DNA of 64,000 bases from Halieaceae bacterium UBA5044 (GCA_002416125.1 DIBU01000013.1:423899-487898); one strand, 5' to 3'; positions 24,888 through 36,125 are shown, counted from the stretch's first letter. Notes: generated by a model not told the origin, from the letters alone. Translations and numbers: made by a program.

Positions 24888-25769
24888 CTACAGGGTCAGT
24901 ATGCGGCGCAGCAGGCTGTTTTCACTGCGCTGCTGTTCTCTCAACAGCAACAGCGCCTGCAGTTGTTCCTCGATCTCGCCGGCGACTTCATCGCGAATCT
25001 TGCGCTGCTGCGCCTTGCCCGGTTTCCGGCGCGCATAGGCTGCCAGGTCAACCGGCCGGCCGAAGCCGAGATAGCAGCGCTGGGGTTTGGGCAGCGCGGT
25101 GCCCAGTGCACCGATGGCGAGCGGGGGCAGGGCGTCGCTGCGCGTGTCCTCTGTCAGCAGGCCGACACGACGCAACAGTCTTCCCGGCAGCGAATCCGGC
25201 AGCGCCTCGCTTTCTATCAGGTGGTCGTAGAACTCGTCCGGCCCCACAATACCAAAAGGCATGATGGTGTAGCCGTATTGCGCGGCCATGCGGATGAAGC
25301 CAAAGCGCTCCTTCCATTGCAGCTGGTACCGCAGGCGGTTTGGCTTCACCGCTTCGTGTGCGCCACCGGGAAACACCAGAAGGTCCCGGCCGTGGGCCAT
25401 GAGTGCGCTGCAGACTTCGGGGTGACCCATGGCCGCGCCGCGCGCCAGCAGGGCCTGTTCCATCTGCGGGTGGGTAAACAGGAATTTATCGCCCAGGGGG
25501 CGCAGAAAGCGGCCGTACTGCTGCTGCAGTATGGAAACGACCACCATGCCATCCAGTGCGAACAGGCTGTGGTTGCCGACGAACAGGCAGGGTCGTTGGG
25601 GTATGCGCTCGATCCCCCGTACTTCGGGCCTGAAGTAGCGTTTGATGATCTGGTAGGCGATCTGCAGGTCGCGACTGCGTGGCACCTCGGTCAGTGCCAG
25701 GGCGCGCTCAATGTGCCGCTGCAGGCGTTCGCCCTCCAGTGGCTGGTTATCCCTGTCGAGTGCTGTCAT
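24888..25769 (-). CDS. Lysophospholipid acyltransferase (PlsC-like)
   Basis: A 293-residue acyltransferase with the catalytic NHSLFALD (an NHx4D variant near 71-78) and the acceptor motif FPGGAHE near 134-140. The length and the PGGxxE segment resemble the DAGAT-like/LPLAT group rather than classical PlsC. It likely acylates a lysophospholipid or glycerolipid at the inner membrane. The C-terminus is a charged helix. It is downstream of ptsP by 36 bp on the same strand. Exact acceptor unknown. Confidence 0.82.
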   Translation of the reverse strand: MTALDRDNQPLEGERLQRHIERALALTEVPRSRDLQIAYQIIKRYFRPEVRGIERIPQRPCLFVGNHSLFALDGMVVVSILQQQYGRFLRPLGDKFLFTHPQMEQALLARGAAMGHPEVCSALMAHGRDLLVFPGGAHEAVKPNRLRYQLQWKERFGFIRMAAQYGYTIMPFGIVGPDEFYDHLIESEALPDSLPGRLLRRVGLLTEDTRSDALPPLAIGALGTALPKPQRCYLGFGRPVDLAAYARRKPGKAQQRKIRDEVAGEIEEQLQALLLLREQQRSENSLLRRILTL

Positions 25770-25805
25770 GCGATGGTCCGTTGTGCCGAGGAGCCGGGCA
25801 GTATA

Positions 25806-28049
25806 TCACTCACTGCCCAGCAGGCGCCCGAGACCGCGCTGTTGCAGCGCACCCTCCAGCAGGGCGCGGATAGCGGCACTGTTGTCCAGCGCGAGTGCCT
25901 GCTGCGCGAGCACGGCGGCGTCCTCTGCTGACATCGAGCGCAGCAGCCACTTGATCCGGGGCAGTTTCGAGGCGCTCATGCTCAGGGTGCGAATGCCAAT
26001 CCCGAGCAGAAAGACCACGGCGGCGGGATCCGCCGCCATTTCACCGCACAGGCTGAGGGGCAGCCCACCAGCCTTCGCAGCAGCGGTAATGCGGGCGATT
26101 TCCTGCAGCACGGCAGGGTGGATATGGTCGTAGGCACCGGCCACCCTGGGGTTGTTGCGATCCAGTGCCAGCAGGTATTGGCTGAGATCGTTGGAGCCGA
26201 TCGAGATAAAGTCCAGCCTGTCTGCCCAGGCCGGCAACAGCGAGATCGCCGCGGGTACTTCAACCATGATGCCCACCCGGGGTCTCCGCGCGTCCGCGTC
26301 CTCGTCCTGCAACTGCTGCAGCGCGTCGTCCAGGACGCCCTTGAAGGCGGCGATTTCTCCGCTGTTACTGACCATGGGCAGCAGAATATGCAGATCTGCA
26401 GTGCCTTCTGCGGCACGCAGCATGGCGCGGACCTGGGTCATCAGCAGCGAGCTGTTGTCGAGGCAGAAGCGGATGCCGCGCCAGCCCAGGGCCGGGTTTT
26501 CCTCGTGGATCGGGAAGTAGGGCAGTGGCTTGTCGCCACCAATGTCGAGAATGCGCATATACACCGGTCGGCCATGGTAGGCCTGCAGGACCTGGCGGTA
26601 GATCTGCAGCTGTTCTTCCTCGGAGGGAAAGGTTTCGCTGATCATGAAGGGCATCTCGGTGCGGTACAGTCCGATACCTTCCGCGCCGTTGGCGAGTCCG
26701 GGGGAGATATCCGCCAGCAGGCCGGTATTGGCCATGAGGCGCACGCGCTCGCCATCCGTCGTTGTCGCCGGCTCATCTCTCAGGCTCGCGAGTTCTCCCT
26801 TCAACGCCTGTTCGGCCCGTTGCAGCCGCTCGAACTCCAGGCGAATCGACGGGCTGGGGTAGAGAATAACCTGCCCCGTATTCCCATCCACGATCAGCGG
26901 GCTGCCGTCTTCGATGTTTTTCAGTTTGCCGGTGCCCATCACCGCGGGCACACCCAGCGCATTGGCAAGTACCGCGGTGTGGGACAGACTTGACCCCTCG
27001 TAGCACACGATGCCGGCGAGTCGCACCGGATCACAGGCGGCAATATCCGACACGCTCACCTTGGCGCCGACCAGCACGATGGGGCCGTGGTCATCCGCGG
27101 GCAGGTTCCCGCTGGTTCCGGCCCAGGACTGGTAGAGCTTGTTACCCAGGTGATGCAGGTCCTCGTTGCGGGCGCGCAGATAGGGGTCCTCCATCGCCAG
27201 GAATACCTCGGCGTAGTGGTGCACGACCTGTCGCAGCGCACCGGGCAACCATTGCCCTGCGGCGATCGCCTGTTCAACCCCGACGCGCAATCCGGGGTCA
27301 TTGAGCAGCATCTGATAGGCTGTGAACACTGCGCTGACACCGTCGGAAAGTTGTTCTCCCAGTGCCTTGCGTTCATTTTCCACATCCTGGCTGACCGTCG
27401 ATAACAGCTGGTGCCATTCGCTGATCGCGGCGGCAGGGTCCTCGCAGGGACGGTCAGGTACTGCGTAGAGGTCGACAGACTCGCACAGCCAGGCGCTGCC
27501 GATGCCGGTACCCGGCGCCCCCTTGACGCCGCGCACCCGGCGCACGGCGTTGGCAGGAGTGTGCACGGCAAGAGGTTCTGGAGGCAGCACAAGCGCCAAC
27601 TGGGTCGACAGGGTCACCAGGAAGGCCTGCTCATCCGCGGACATCAGGCGGCCCTCGCGGGACTGCACCACCAGCACGCCGATCACCGCGCCAGCCCTGA
27701 CCACGGGCACCCCGCAGAAGCTGATGAACTCGTCCTCGCGGGTCTCTGCCAGGTAGCAAAAATCCGGATGGGAGGCGGCTTCCGCGACGTTGATTGGGTG
27801 TCGGGTCTGTGCCACGCGGCCAACAAGCCCGCGACCGGCGGGCAGACGGCTGTAGCCGACCGCCTGTTGGTCGAGACCGTGACTGGCCACCAGCACCATG
27901 GCGCCATCCGTCGCGGCGATGTAAAGACTGCACACGTCCACGGCAATGGCACGATGGATGGCTTCGACAATCAGCTTGACCTGGTCTTCAGTCTGGTCCG
28001 CCTGGGCGGCGGCCTGCACAATGCGGGTCAGTTCCTGCAGCGTATTCAT
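25806..28049 (-). CDS. ptsP: PtsP, enzyme I of the nitrogen phosphotransferase system
   Basis: A 747-residue protein: GAF sensor domain (about 1-160), PEP-utiliser N-terminal domain, the phospho-histidine swivel domain with YEGSSLSHTAVLAN near 355, and the PEP-binding TIM barrel with MPFMISETFPSEEEQ, GIMVEVPAA and FISIGSNDLSQY. It passes phosphate from PEP to NPr (PtsO) and EIIA-Ntr, linking nitrogen status to regulation. Start ATG 28049 is set by the GAF domain (MNTLQELTRIVQAA); the longer frame runs upstream into non-coding sequence. In many gammaproteobacteria rppH lies just upstream; here a divergent DUF885 gene is there instead. Confidence 0.95.
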   Translation of the reverse strand: MNTLQELTRIVQAAAQADQTEDQVKLIVEAIHRAIAVDVCSLYIAATDGAMVLVASHGLDQQAVGYSRLPAGRGLVGRVAQTRHPINVAEAASHPDFCYLAETREDEFISFCGVPVVRAGAVIGVLVVQSREGRLMSADEQAFLVTLSTQLALVLPPEPLAVHTPANAVRRVRGVKGAPGTGIGSAWLCESVDLYAVPDRPCEDPAAAISEWHQLLSTVSQDVENERKALGEQLSDGVSAVFTAYQMLLNDPGLRVGVEQAIAAGQWLPGALRQVVHHYAEVFLAMEDPYLRARNEDLHHLGNKLYQSWAGTSGNLPADDHGPIVLVGAKVSVSDIAACDPVRLAGIVCYEGSSLSHTAVLANALGVPAVMGTGKLKNIEDGSPLIVDGNTGQVILYPSPSIRLEFERLQRAEQALKGELASLRDEPATTTDGERVRLMANTGLLADISPGLANGAEGIGLYRTEMPFMISETFPSEEEQLQIYRQVLQAYHGRPVYMRILDIGGDKPLPYFPIHEENPALGWRGIRFCLDNSSLLMTQVRAMLRAAEGTADLHILLPMVSNSGEIAAFKGVLDDALQQLQDEDADARRPRVGIMVEVPAAISLLPAWADRLDFISIGSNDLSQYLLALDRNNPRVAGAYDHIHPAVLQEIARITAAAKAGGLPLSLCGEMAADPAAVVFLLGIGIRTLSMSASKLPRIKWLLRSMSAEDAAVLAQQALALDNSAAIRALLEGALQQRGLGRLLGSE

Positions 28050-28188
28050 TGATGGGCGATCCGGTGCCTGTGTGGCGGGGTTGAAGCACGTGACCCCAGT
28101 ATCCGCTATAGTGCCCGATCGTGACCAGTCTACAAGCGTAAACTGTGAGACCCGCCGGACAGATTCCGGTTCTGGATTGGAGACCGAC

Positions 28189-29928
<1,740 letters not shown>

Positions 29929-29946
29929 TTATTCAGCCCTGATGAT

Positions 29947-30726
29947 TCAGCCCGCGCTGCAGAGCCGCGCCCCGGGTGGCTGGCCTAGGCGCCTGCGATA
30001 GCGATTTTCCACCTGTTCGCACAACCCTCGCACATTGCGCTCGGCATCGTGTGCAACCGGTGGCAGTACCGACACCCGCACAGTTGCCGGTCGCAACAGC
30101 AGGCCGCCCTTGGGCAGGGCATCATGCACATTGTGCAGGACGATGGGCACGCGGGCCTTTTTCGCCAGGAAAAACGCGCCGTGGCGGAACGGTTGCAACG
30201 TTCCCGAGGCGCTGCGGGTGCCTTCGGGCGCGATGACCAGTGATCGTCCGTCAGCCAGCACCGCCAATCCCGCCTGCAGCACCGCCGACTGGTCCTGCGC
30301 TGTGCGGTCAACAAAGATCGTCCCGGCCCTCGCCAGCAGGGCACCCAGTAGCGGCTTACCGGCCATCTCCTGCTTGCAGAAGGGGACCACGTCACGCCGC
30401 AGGAGACGCGCCAGAATCATGGCGTCCAGCAGACTCTGGTGGTTGAAGACATAGATCACCGGCCCAGACTGACGCAGGTGTTCAGGACCGTCGATGTCGA
30501 GTTCCAGCCCCGCGAAACCGCAGCCGAGATCCCCCAGTAGCTGAGTGATGCGGTTGGCGTTGTTTCGTGGTGACGTTCCCAGTCGGCCACCGAGCATGCC
30601 CAGTAACGACGTGGCGGCGACGGCCTGACCGGTGAGCACCGTGCGCAACACCGATTCAAGATCCGGCAGGGCGGGATGGTCTGCGAGGCTCCGCTGCTGT
30701 TTTTCCAGGACCTGTGTCTGCATCAT
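29947..30726 (-). CDS. 1-acyl-sn-glycerol-3-phosphate acyltransferase (PlsC family)
   Basis: A 259-residue acyltransferase with NHQSLLDA (NHx4D catalytic motif near 94-101), a PFCKQEMAGKPLLG block and EGTRSASGTLQPFRHGAFFLA (acceptor-binding motif). It should convert lysophosphatidate to phosphatidate at the inner membrane. Tandem ATG codons at 30726 and 30723 follow GGGAG. It is the second acyltransferase in this stretch, and whether either is the main housekeeping PlsC is unknown. The 267 bp between it and hrpB hold no gene I can support; the only visible feature there is a short tandem CGTGACAGC repeat. Confidence 0.88.
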   Translation of the reverse strand: MMQTQVLEKQQRSLADHPALPDLESVLRTVLTGQAVAATSLLGMLGGRLGTSPRNNANRITQLLGDLGCGFAGLELDIDGPEHLRQSGPVIYVFNHQSLLDAMILARLLRRDVVPFCKQEMAGKPLLGALLARAGTIFVDRTAQDQSAVLQAGLAVLADGRSLVIAPEGTRSASGTLQPFRHGAFFLAKKARVPIVLHNVHDALPKGGLLLRPATVRVSVLPPVAHDAERNVRGLCEQVENRYRRRLGQPPGARLCSAG

Positions 30727-30993
30727 CCAGCATCTCCCATGGTGAACCGATCATTGCGGCGGGCAGAGCCCGTCGGGTGCCCGGGTTTTTTCCAGCAATA
30801 ACCCTGCCACCTGCGTGTAATCCTGCGCTTGCGGCGTGACAGCCGCGTGACAGCGGCCCACAGCGGGCGCGCTCGCCGCTCCGGGCGGCGGGTTCCGGTC
30901 TCCCGCAGGCCCCTGCTTGCACCAGCACAGTGCGTACCCCCCTGACGATGCACCAGCATTGGTTCGCAGCGTGCCCTCGGCTACCATGGCAGC

Positions 30994-33564
30994 ATGCCGC
31001 CAGACTTGCCTTCACTGCCCGTTACCGACGTACTGCCAGCGCTGCGTGAGGCGCTGGCTGCGGGTCGTGATGTGGTGTTGGAGGCTCCCCCGGGTGCGGG
31101 CAAGACCACGCTGGTACCCCTGGCCCTCCTCGCAGACACATGGCTGGCGGGGCGATCCATTCTGTTGGTGCAGCCACGCCGGGTGGCCACTCGTGCGGCA
31201 GCGGCGCGCATGGCAGACCTGCTGGGCGAGGCAGTGGGTGAACAGGTGGGGTATCGCATGCGCCTCGAGAGTCGGGTCAGCGCCCACACCCGCGTCGAAG
31301 TGGTTACCGAGGGTGTGCTCGCCCGAAGGTTGCAGGGCGACCCCGGGCTGAGCGGTGTGGGTCTGCTGATCTTCGACGAGTTTCATGAGCGCAATCTCGA
31401 CGCGGAACTGGGCCTGGCGCTTGCGTTGCAGAGTCGTGAACTGTTTCGCGAGGACGATCCGCTGTCCATCGCGGTGATGTCTGCCACCCTGCAAGGCGTG
31501 CCGGTGGCAGACTTGCTGCGCGATCCCTGCGTGTTGCAATCGCGCGGTCGACAGTACCCGGTCGAGATCGAACACGGCCCCGGTCTTTCCCTCGCCGAGC
31601 CGATCGACGCCGCCGTGGCAAGTGCCGTACGGCACGCGCTGGCGAAGCGGGATGGCAGCGTGCTGGTGTTTCTCCCCGGGCAGGCGGAAATCCAGCGGGT
31701 GCACCGCCGGCTTGCGGACACTGCGCTGGATGCGCGCGTTCTGCCGCTCTACGGCAGCCTTTCGCTGGCGCAGCAACAGGCCGCGATTGCCCCGTGTGAG
31801 CGGGGGCAGCGCAAGGTGGTGCTGGCAACCAATATCGCAGAAACCAGCCTGACGATAGAGGGTGTCACGACCGTGATCGACACTGGGCTGGAACGCCAGG
31901 CGCTGTTCGATGCGGGGAGTGGCACCACGCGCCTGACCACGCGGCGTATTTCACAGGCCTCCGCTGCGCAGCGCGCCGGACGGGCCGGGCGCCTGGCCCC
32001 GGGCTACTGCTATCGGCTCTACAGTCCGGCGCAGCACGCTGCCCTGCAGGAGCAGCGTGTGCCGGAGTTGCGGCAGTCGGATCTGGCACCGCTCGCGCTG
32101 CAGCTGCTGGCCTGGGGCGTTACCTCTCCGGAGGAACTGGCCTGGCTGGAGGTGCCCCCCGCGGCACACTGGCAACAGGCGCTGGATGTGTTGCAGCGCT
32201 GCGAGGCGGCATTTCCCCGTACATCGGGTCCGTGGCAGCTGACCCAACACGGTGTGCAACTCGCGAGCCTGCCCCTGCACCCGCGGCTGGGCCATATGTT
32301 ACTGCGTGGGCTGACGATGGGTGCGGGTGAGACCGCGGCCTTGCTCGCGGCGCTGCTTGCCGAACGCAACCCTTTCTCCAGCGCCGGGGTGGACCTGGGT
32401 CCGGCGCTCGCCAGCCTTCAGGGCGAGACCCCGCGGCGGGGCCCACTGCGCGAGTGGCATCGGCGCACCCGGCAGCAGGCCCGGCGTTACCGTGAACTGG
32501 CTGACGCGCTGCCGGAGGCGCCGTCCGTGGCCTCGTCAGCGCTGGGCGAGGGGCCGCTGCCCGCAGAAGAGCAGTTGGCGGTTCTCATTGCGCTGGCCTG
32601 GCCGGAGCGTGTGGCCTGTGCCCGGGAGGGCGCTGCCCCGGGGCGCTTCCAACTGGCCAATGGTCGCAGCGCCAGTCTGGCAGATGACGATCCACTGGCA
32701 GCTTCGCGGTGGCTGGCCGTGGCGGACCTCGGGGGTGTCAAAGGCCAGTCCGAGGACCGCATTTACGCGGCGGCGGCGCTCAATGTCGCGCGTTTTGACG
32801 ACGTGCTCGCGCCGTTGGCAGGTGAGCTGGATCGCGCTGAATGGGATGAAGGTCGCGATCGGTTTGTCGCCGAACGCAGGCGGCAGGTGGGTCGATTGCT
32901 GCTGTCGCGACAGCCGCTCTCCAGCGTGCCGCCGGGTGCTCGCAACCAGGCGCTGCTCACGCTGCTGCGCCGGCGCGGGCTGGGCATGTTGCCCTGGACA
33001 CCCTGGTTGCAGCAATGGCGGGCCCGGATCAAGCTGTTGCGACGTTTGCAGCCCCATGGCCCCGATGCGTCGTGGCCAGCGCTGGATGACGTCGCACTGC
33101 TCGCGACGCTGGAGGAATGGCTGTTGCCGCACCTGGGAAGTATCGCGCGGGCCTCGGATTTCGCCCGGCTCGACCTGCACAGCATCCTGTCTGTCCTGCT
33201 GCCCTGGCCTCTGCCGCGGGAACTGGAGCGTCTGGCCCCCGAGCAGATCGAAGTCCCCTCCGGCAGCCGCCTGCGCATTGATTACAGCGGTGATACGCCG
33301 GTGCTGGCCGTAAAATTGCAGGAAATGTTTGGCTGTGAGGAAACGCCCCGGATTGCCAACGGGTTGCAGCCACTGCAGCTGCACCTGTTGTCGCCGGCCC
33401 GGCGCCCGCTGCAGGTGACCCAGGACCTCGCCACCTTCTGGCGCAATGTCTATCCGGACGTAAAGAAGGAGATGAAGGGGCGCTATCCCAAGCACCCCTG
33501 GCCGGATGACCCACTGAGCGCGGTGGCCACCCGCCTGACCCGCAACCGCATGCCGGGGGGGTGA
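30994..33564 (+). CDS. hrpB: ATP-dependent RNA helicase HrpB
   Basis: An 856-residue DEAH-type helicase. Walker A APPGAGKTT is at 31-39, DEFHER gives motif II, SATL motif III, and QRAGRAGR motif VI. The C-terminal HrpB-specific region (about 480-850) ends in LATFWRNVYPDVKKEMKGRYPKHPWPDDP, a near-invariant family ending. The enzyme acts on RNA in the cytoplasm; its physiological role is poorly defined. It ends 14 bp from the convergent DUF3501 gene. Confidence 0.96.
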   Translation: MPPDLPSLPVTDVLPALREALAAGRDVVLEAPPGAGKTTLVPLALLADTWLAGRSILLVQPRRVATRAAAARMADLLGEAVGEQVGYRMRLESRVSAHTRVEVVTEGVLARRLQGDPGLSGVGLLIFDEFHERNLDAELGLALALQSRELFREDDPLSIAVMSATLQGVPVADLLRDPCVLQSRGRQYPVEIEHGPGLSLAEPIDAAVASAVRHALAKRDGSVLVFLPGQAEIQRVHRRLADTALDARVLPLYGSLSLAQQQAAIAPCERGQRKVVLATNIAETSLTIEGVTTVIDTGLERQALFDAGSGTTRLTTRRISQASAAQRAGRAGRLAPGYCYRLYSPAQHAALQEQRVPELRQSDLAPLALQLLAWGVTSPEELAWLEVPPAAHWQQALDVLQRCEAAFPRTSGPWQLTQHGVQLASLPLHPRLGHMLLRGLTMGAGETAALLAALLAERNPFSSAGVDLGPALASLQGETPRRGPLREWHRRTRQQARRYRELADALPEAPSVASSALGEGPLPAEEQLAVLIALAWPERVACAREGAAPGRFQLANGRSASLADDDPLAASRWLAVADLGGVKGQSEDRIYAAAALNVARFDDVLAPLAGELDRAEWDEGRDRFVAERRRQVGRLLLSRQPLSSVPPGARNQALLTLLRRRGLGMLPWTPWLQQWRARIKLLRRLQPHGPDASWPALDDVALLATLEEWLLPHLGSIARASDFARLDLHSILSVLLPWPLPRELERLAPEQIEVPSGSRLRIDYSGDTPVLAVKLQEMFGCEETPRIANGLQPLQLHLLSPARRPLQVTQDLATFWRNVYPDVKKEMKGRYPKHPWPDDPLSAVATRLTRNRMPGG

Positions 33565-33578
33565 GCGCCGGCGCGGCT

Positions 33579-34178
33579 TCAGTGAACCGCGCTGCTCTCC
33601 AGGTCGGCGGTGAGGGAATCGCGTATCACGCTGTCTATCTCAAAAGCCGCCACGGGATAGGCGGGGTGATCAATGCCGGCCTGGATCGGTTCACCCTGCT
33701 TGGCGGCGGTGATCATGTCCGGGGTCAACTCAAAGCGCATGAAATGCACCGAGGAGGTCTTCACCTCATTGCTGCGATCGAGATCCTCATCGGCTATCGC
33801 ATAAACACGCTCCCCATTGCCAACCTGCAGCCATACCTTGTCCTCAATCCCGATCATTTCGGCGAGGCGCCGGGCCCGCTCCGCGGGATCGCTGTATTCG
33901 ATCATGAAGGTCGCTTTCCAGTTGTGTCCGTCGGGGATCAACGGATTGTAGGCGTCCAGTTCCTCGTTGATGCCCGCGGCCTCGAACACCTTCTCGATGC
34001 GCAGCATTTCCTGTATCTGGTATTTGATGGTCAGCGCATCTTCGAAATAGAGGCGGGCATGCTCTCCGAGAGCCAGCTGACGTTTTTTCTTGTGCTCCAG
34101 CACCTGGCTGCGAAAACGGGGGCGCTCCTCTGCGTACTGCTCCAGCGACCAGAGGTCGGCGCGGGTTAAATGACTCAT
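33579..34178 (-). CDS. DUF3501 family protein
   Basis: A 199-residue soluble protein matching DUF3501 along its length (LTRADLWSLEQYAEERPRFR, EHARLYFEDALTIKYQIQEMLR, WKATFMIEYSDPAERARRL). No catalytic motif is obvious. It lies 16 bp after the Fe-S protein gene, in the conserved order rubrerythrin, Fe-S oxidoreductase, DUF3501, so it is thought to work with them in peroxide detoxification or iron-protein redox. Confidence 0.85.
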   Translation of the reverse strand: MSHLTRADLWSLEQYAEERPRFRSQVLEHKKKRQLALGEHARLYFEDALTIKYQIQEMLRIEKVFEAAGINEELDAYNPLIPDGHNWKATFMIEYSDPAERARRLAEMIGIEDKVWLQVGNGERVYAIADEDLDRSNEVKTSSVHFMRFELTPDMITAAKQGEPIQAGIDHPAYPVAAFEIDSVIRDSLTADLESSAVH

Positions 34179-34194
34179 GGGGGGCTCCTTGTGA

Positions 34195-35517
34195 TTACAG
34201 GCCGTAGGCCATGCGCAACAGCGTCATGGGATGTTCCGCCCTGTCGACCTTGTCCGACAGGTTGGCAATGTGCGTGGCCGCCATTGGACAATCGCTCATG
34301 AAGTGGTCGGGCTCCTGCTGGTCCACCTTGCGTACCACGGGCCGTGCAATTTTAATCGACTTGTCGCGTGTTTCCTGTTTGATGGCATAGGTGCCGTCAT
34401 GACCGGAGCAGCGCTCCTGGGCGGTGACGGCGGTGCCCGGGACCAGTTGCAGCACATCGCGGGTTTTCAGGCCGATGTTTTGCACTCGCTGGTGGCAGGC
34501 CACCTGGTAGGCGATATCCCCCATCGCGTTGGGGAATTCAGTGTGCAGCGCGCCGCCCTTGTGGCGCAGCCAGAGATACTCGAAGGGGTCGTAGAACGCC
34601 TCCTTGACCTTCTGGACATCGGGGTCCTCGGGGAACAGCAGCGGCAGCTCCTGCTTGTACATCAGTACGCAGGAGGGGATCGGTGCGATGAGGTCGTAAC
34701 CCTCATCAACCAGTTTTGCCAACACCGGAATATTGGCCTTCTTCAGCGTCTCCACCGCGTCCAGGTCGCCGAGCTCCAGCTTGGGCATGCCGCAGCACTT
34801 CTCCTTGGGCACGATATCGATGTGAATACCGTTGTGCTGGAAGACCTTGACAAAATCCTCGCCAATTTCCGGACTGTTGTAATTACCGTAGCAGGTGGCG
34901 TAGAGCGCCACCTTGCCGGTGGTTTCTCCCACCGCCTTGGGCTCCAGGTTGCGCACCAGCGGCTTGACCCGCTTGCGCAGCGTATTGCTGTTGAAGGTCG
35001 GTACCGGTGCCTCGTGGTGAATGCCGAAGCCTGACTCAAGCGCCTTGCGAAAGGTGCCGTTCCTGTTCAGCGCATTGACTGTGATGTCGACCAGAGGAAT
35101 TGTCGCCAGGCCAAAGGTGCGGTCGGTGCTGGTCAGGACCCGGTCGCGCAGGCGTGCGCCCTCTTTGCGGAAATGCACCGCCTTCGCACGCAGCATGAGG
35201 TGCGGGAAGTCGACAGCCCACTCGTGCGGCGGAACGTAAGGGCACTTGGTCATGTAGCAGAGGTCACAGAGGTAACACTGCTCGACCACCTTGTGGTAGT
35301 CGGACTTCGCAACGCCGTCCACTTCCATCGTCTCGGATTCGTCGACTAGGTCGAACAGGGTAGGGAAGCTGTCGCAGAGGCTGACGCAGCGCCGGCAGCC
35401 GTGGCAGATGTCGTAGACACGCTCCAGTTCGGCGTCGAGTTTCTCCTGGTCCCAGAAATCCTCTGAGCGCCATTCAACCGGGTGTCGTGTCGGGGCTTCC
35501 AGGCTTCCTTCTCTCAC
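34195..35517 (-). CDS. Heterodisulfide-reductase/GlpC-like Fe-S oxidoreductase
   Basis: A 440-residue protein with two 4Fe-4S binding motifs near the N-terminus (CHGCRRCVSLC at about 38-48 and CYLCDLCYMTKCP at about 81-93) and two CCG-type domains: CYGNYN with KCCGMP, and CHQRVQ with RCSGHDG, where the second cysteine pair is reduced to a single Cys. It probably carries electrons to the partner rubrerythrin or reduces a disulfide. No membrane helix is visible. It is separated from rubrerythrin by an intrinsic terminator, so it may be expressed at a lower level. Confidence 0.85.
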   Translation of the reverse strand: MREGSLEAPTRHPVEWRSEDFWDQEKLDAELERVYDICHGCRRCVSLCDSFPTLFDLVDESETMEVDGVAKSDYHKVVEQCYLCDLCYMTKCPYVPPHEWAVDFPHLMLRAKAVHFRKEGARLRDRVLTSTDRTFGLATIPLVDITVNALNRNGTFRKALESGFGIHHEAPVPTFNSNTLRKRVKPLVRNLEPKAVGETTGKVALYATCYGNYNSPEIGEDFVKVFQHNGIHIDIVPKEKCCGMPKLELGDLDAVETLKKANIPVLAKLVDEGYDLIAPIPSCVLMYKQELPLLFPEDPDVQKVKEAFYDPFEYLWLRHKGGALHTEFPNAMGDIAYQVACHQRVQNIGLKTRDVLQLVPGTAVTAQERCSGHDGTYAIKQETRDKSIKIARPVVRKVDQQEPDHFMSDCPMAATHIANLSDKVDRAEHPMTLLRMAYGL

Positions 35518-35543
35518 GGCGAGTTCCTCGTGTGCGGGGTGTC

Positions 35544-35582
35544 AAAAAAAACGGGTTCGCAGGGGAGCCACGAACCCGTTTT
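35544..35582 (-). terminator. Intrinsic terminator after rubrerythrin
   Basis: A perfect 12-bp stem pairs 35571-35582 with 35548-35559 around an 11-base loop. Read on the minus strand the stem is followed by a run of eight T residues (the A-tract 35544-35551). It lies between rubrerythrin and the Fe-S gene, so it should stop or attenuate transcription into the two downstream genes. Confidence 0.85.
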
Positions 35583-35624
35583 CAGGTACAGCGACGGTGG
35601 TGCCGGCGGGAGCCGGCGACCGGT

Positions 35625-36044
35625 TCAGGCGTCCAGCGAATCCAGCGCTTTCTGGAAGCGGTTGGCATGACTGCGTTCGGCCTTGGCCAGTGTTTCCATC
35701 CAGTCGGCGATCTCATCGAAGCCTTCGTCGCGCGCTGTCTTGGCCATACCGGGATACATGTCGGTGTACTCATGCGTCTCGCCGGCGATGGCCGCCTTCA
35801 GGTTGTCGGCGGTGGCGCCGATCGGCAGGCCGGTCGCCGGGTCGCCGGTTTCCTCGAGGTACTCGAGGTGACCGTGGGCGTGACCGGTTTCACCTTCTGC
35901 AGTGGAGCGGAATACTGCAGCCACATCGTTGTAGCCTTCAACGTCCGCTTTGGCCGCAAAGTACAGGTAGCGGCGGTTGGCCTGGGACTCACCTGCAAAC
36001 GCATCTTTAAGGTTTTGTTCTGTTTGACTGCCTTTCAAGGACAT
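35625..36044 (-). CDS. Rubrerythrin-like diiron peroxidase (no rubredoxin domain)
   Basis: A 139-residue four-helix diiron protein. Iron-binding glutamates and histidine are in AFAGESQANRRYLYFA, AEGETGHAHGH, AAIAGETHEYTDMYP and AKAERSHANRF. It reduces hydrogen peroxide to water. The C-terminal rubredoxin (FeS4) domain of classical rubrerythrin is missing, so electrons must come from another protein, plausibly the Fe-S protein encoded downstream. Start ATG 36044 follows AGGAG. Divergent from oxyR with an OxyR-like site between. Confidence 0.92.
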   Translation of the reverse strand: MSLKGSQTEQNLKDAFAGESQANRRYLYFAAKADVEGYNDVAAVFRSTAEGETGHAHGHLEYLEETGDPATGLPIGATADNLKAAIAGETHEYTDMYPGMAKTARDEGFDEIADWMETLAKAERSHANRFQKALDSLDA

Positions 36045-36087
36045 GGCGTTTCTCCTGTTGACGATTACGTGCCGGCACAGAGGTGCG

Positions 36088-36124
36088 GTAGCCTTAAGCT
36101 ATGCCATTGGCAGCTATTCGTCTA
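36088..36124. promoter_or_regulatory. OxyR-like operator between rubrerythrin and oxyR
   Basis: The spacing matches the four-part OxyR motif ATAG-N7-CTAT-N7-ATAG-N7-CTAT: GTAG (36088-36091), CTAT (36099-36102), GCAG (36110-36113), TCTA (36121-36124), with exact 7-bp spacers. The first two elements fit well, the third partly and the fourth poorly. It sits 46 bp from the oxyR start and 43 bp from the rubrerythrin start. Confidence 0.6.
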
Positions 36125-36125
36125 G

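Noticed and set aside
28081..28112. TTGAAG and TATAGT boxes upstream of the DUF885 gene
   Set aside because: The spacer is 20 bp, too long for a usual sigma70 promoter, so it was not listed.
30727..30993. Short open frames between the PlsC-like gene and hrpB
   Set aside because: Frames of 78 codons or fewer, arginine-rich and overlapping each other, without a ribosome-binding site or family match.
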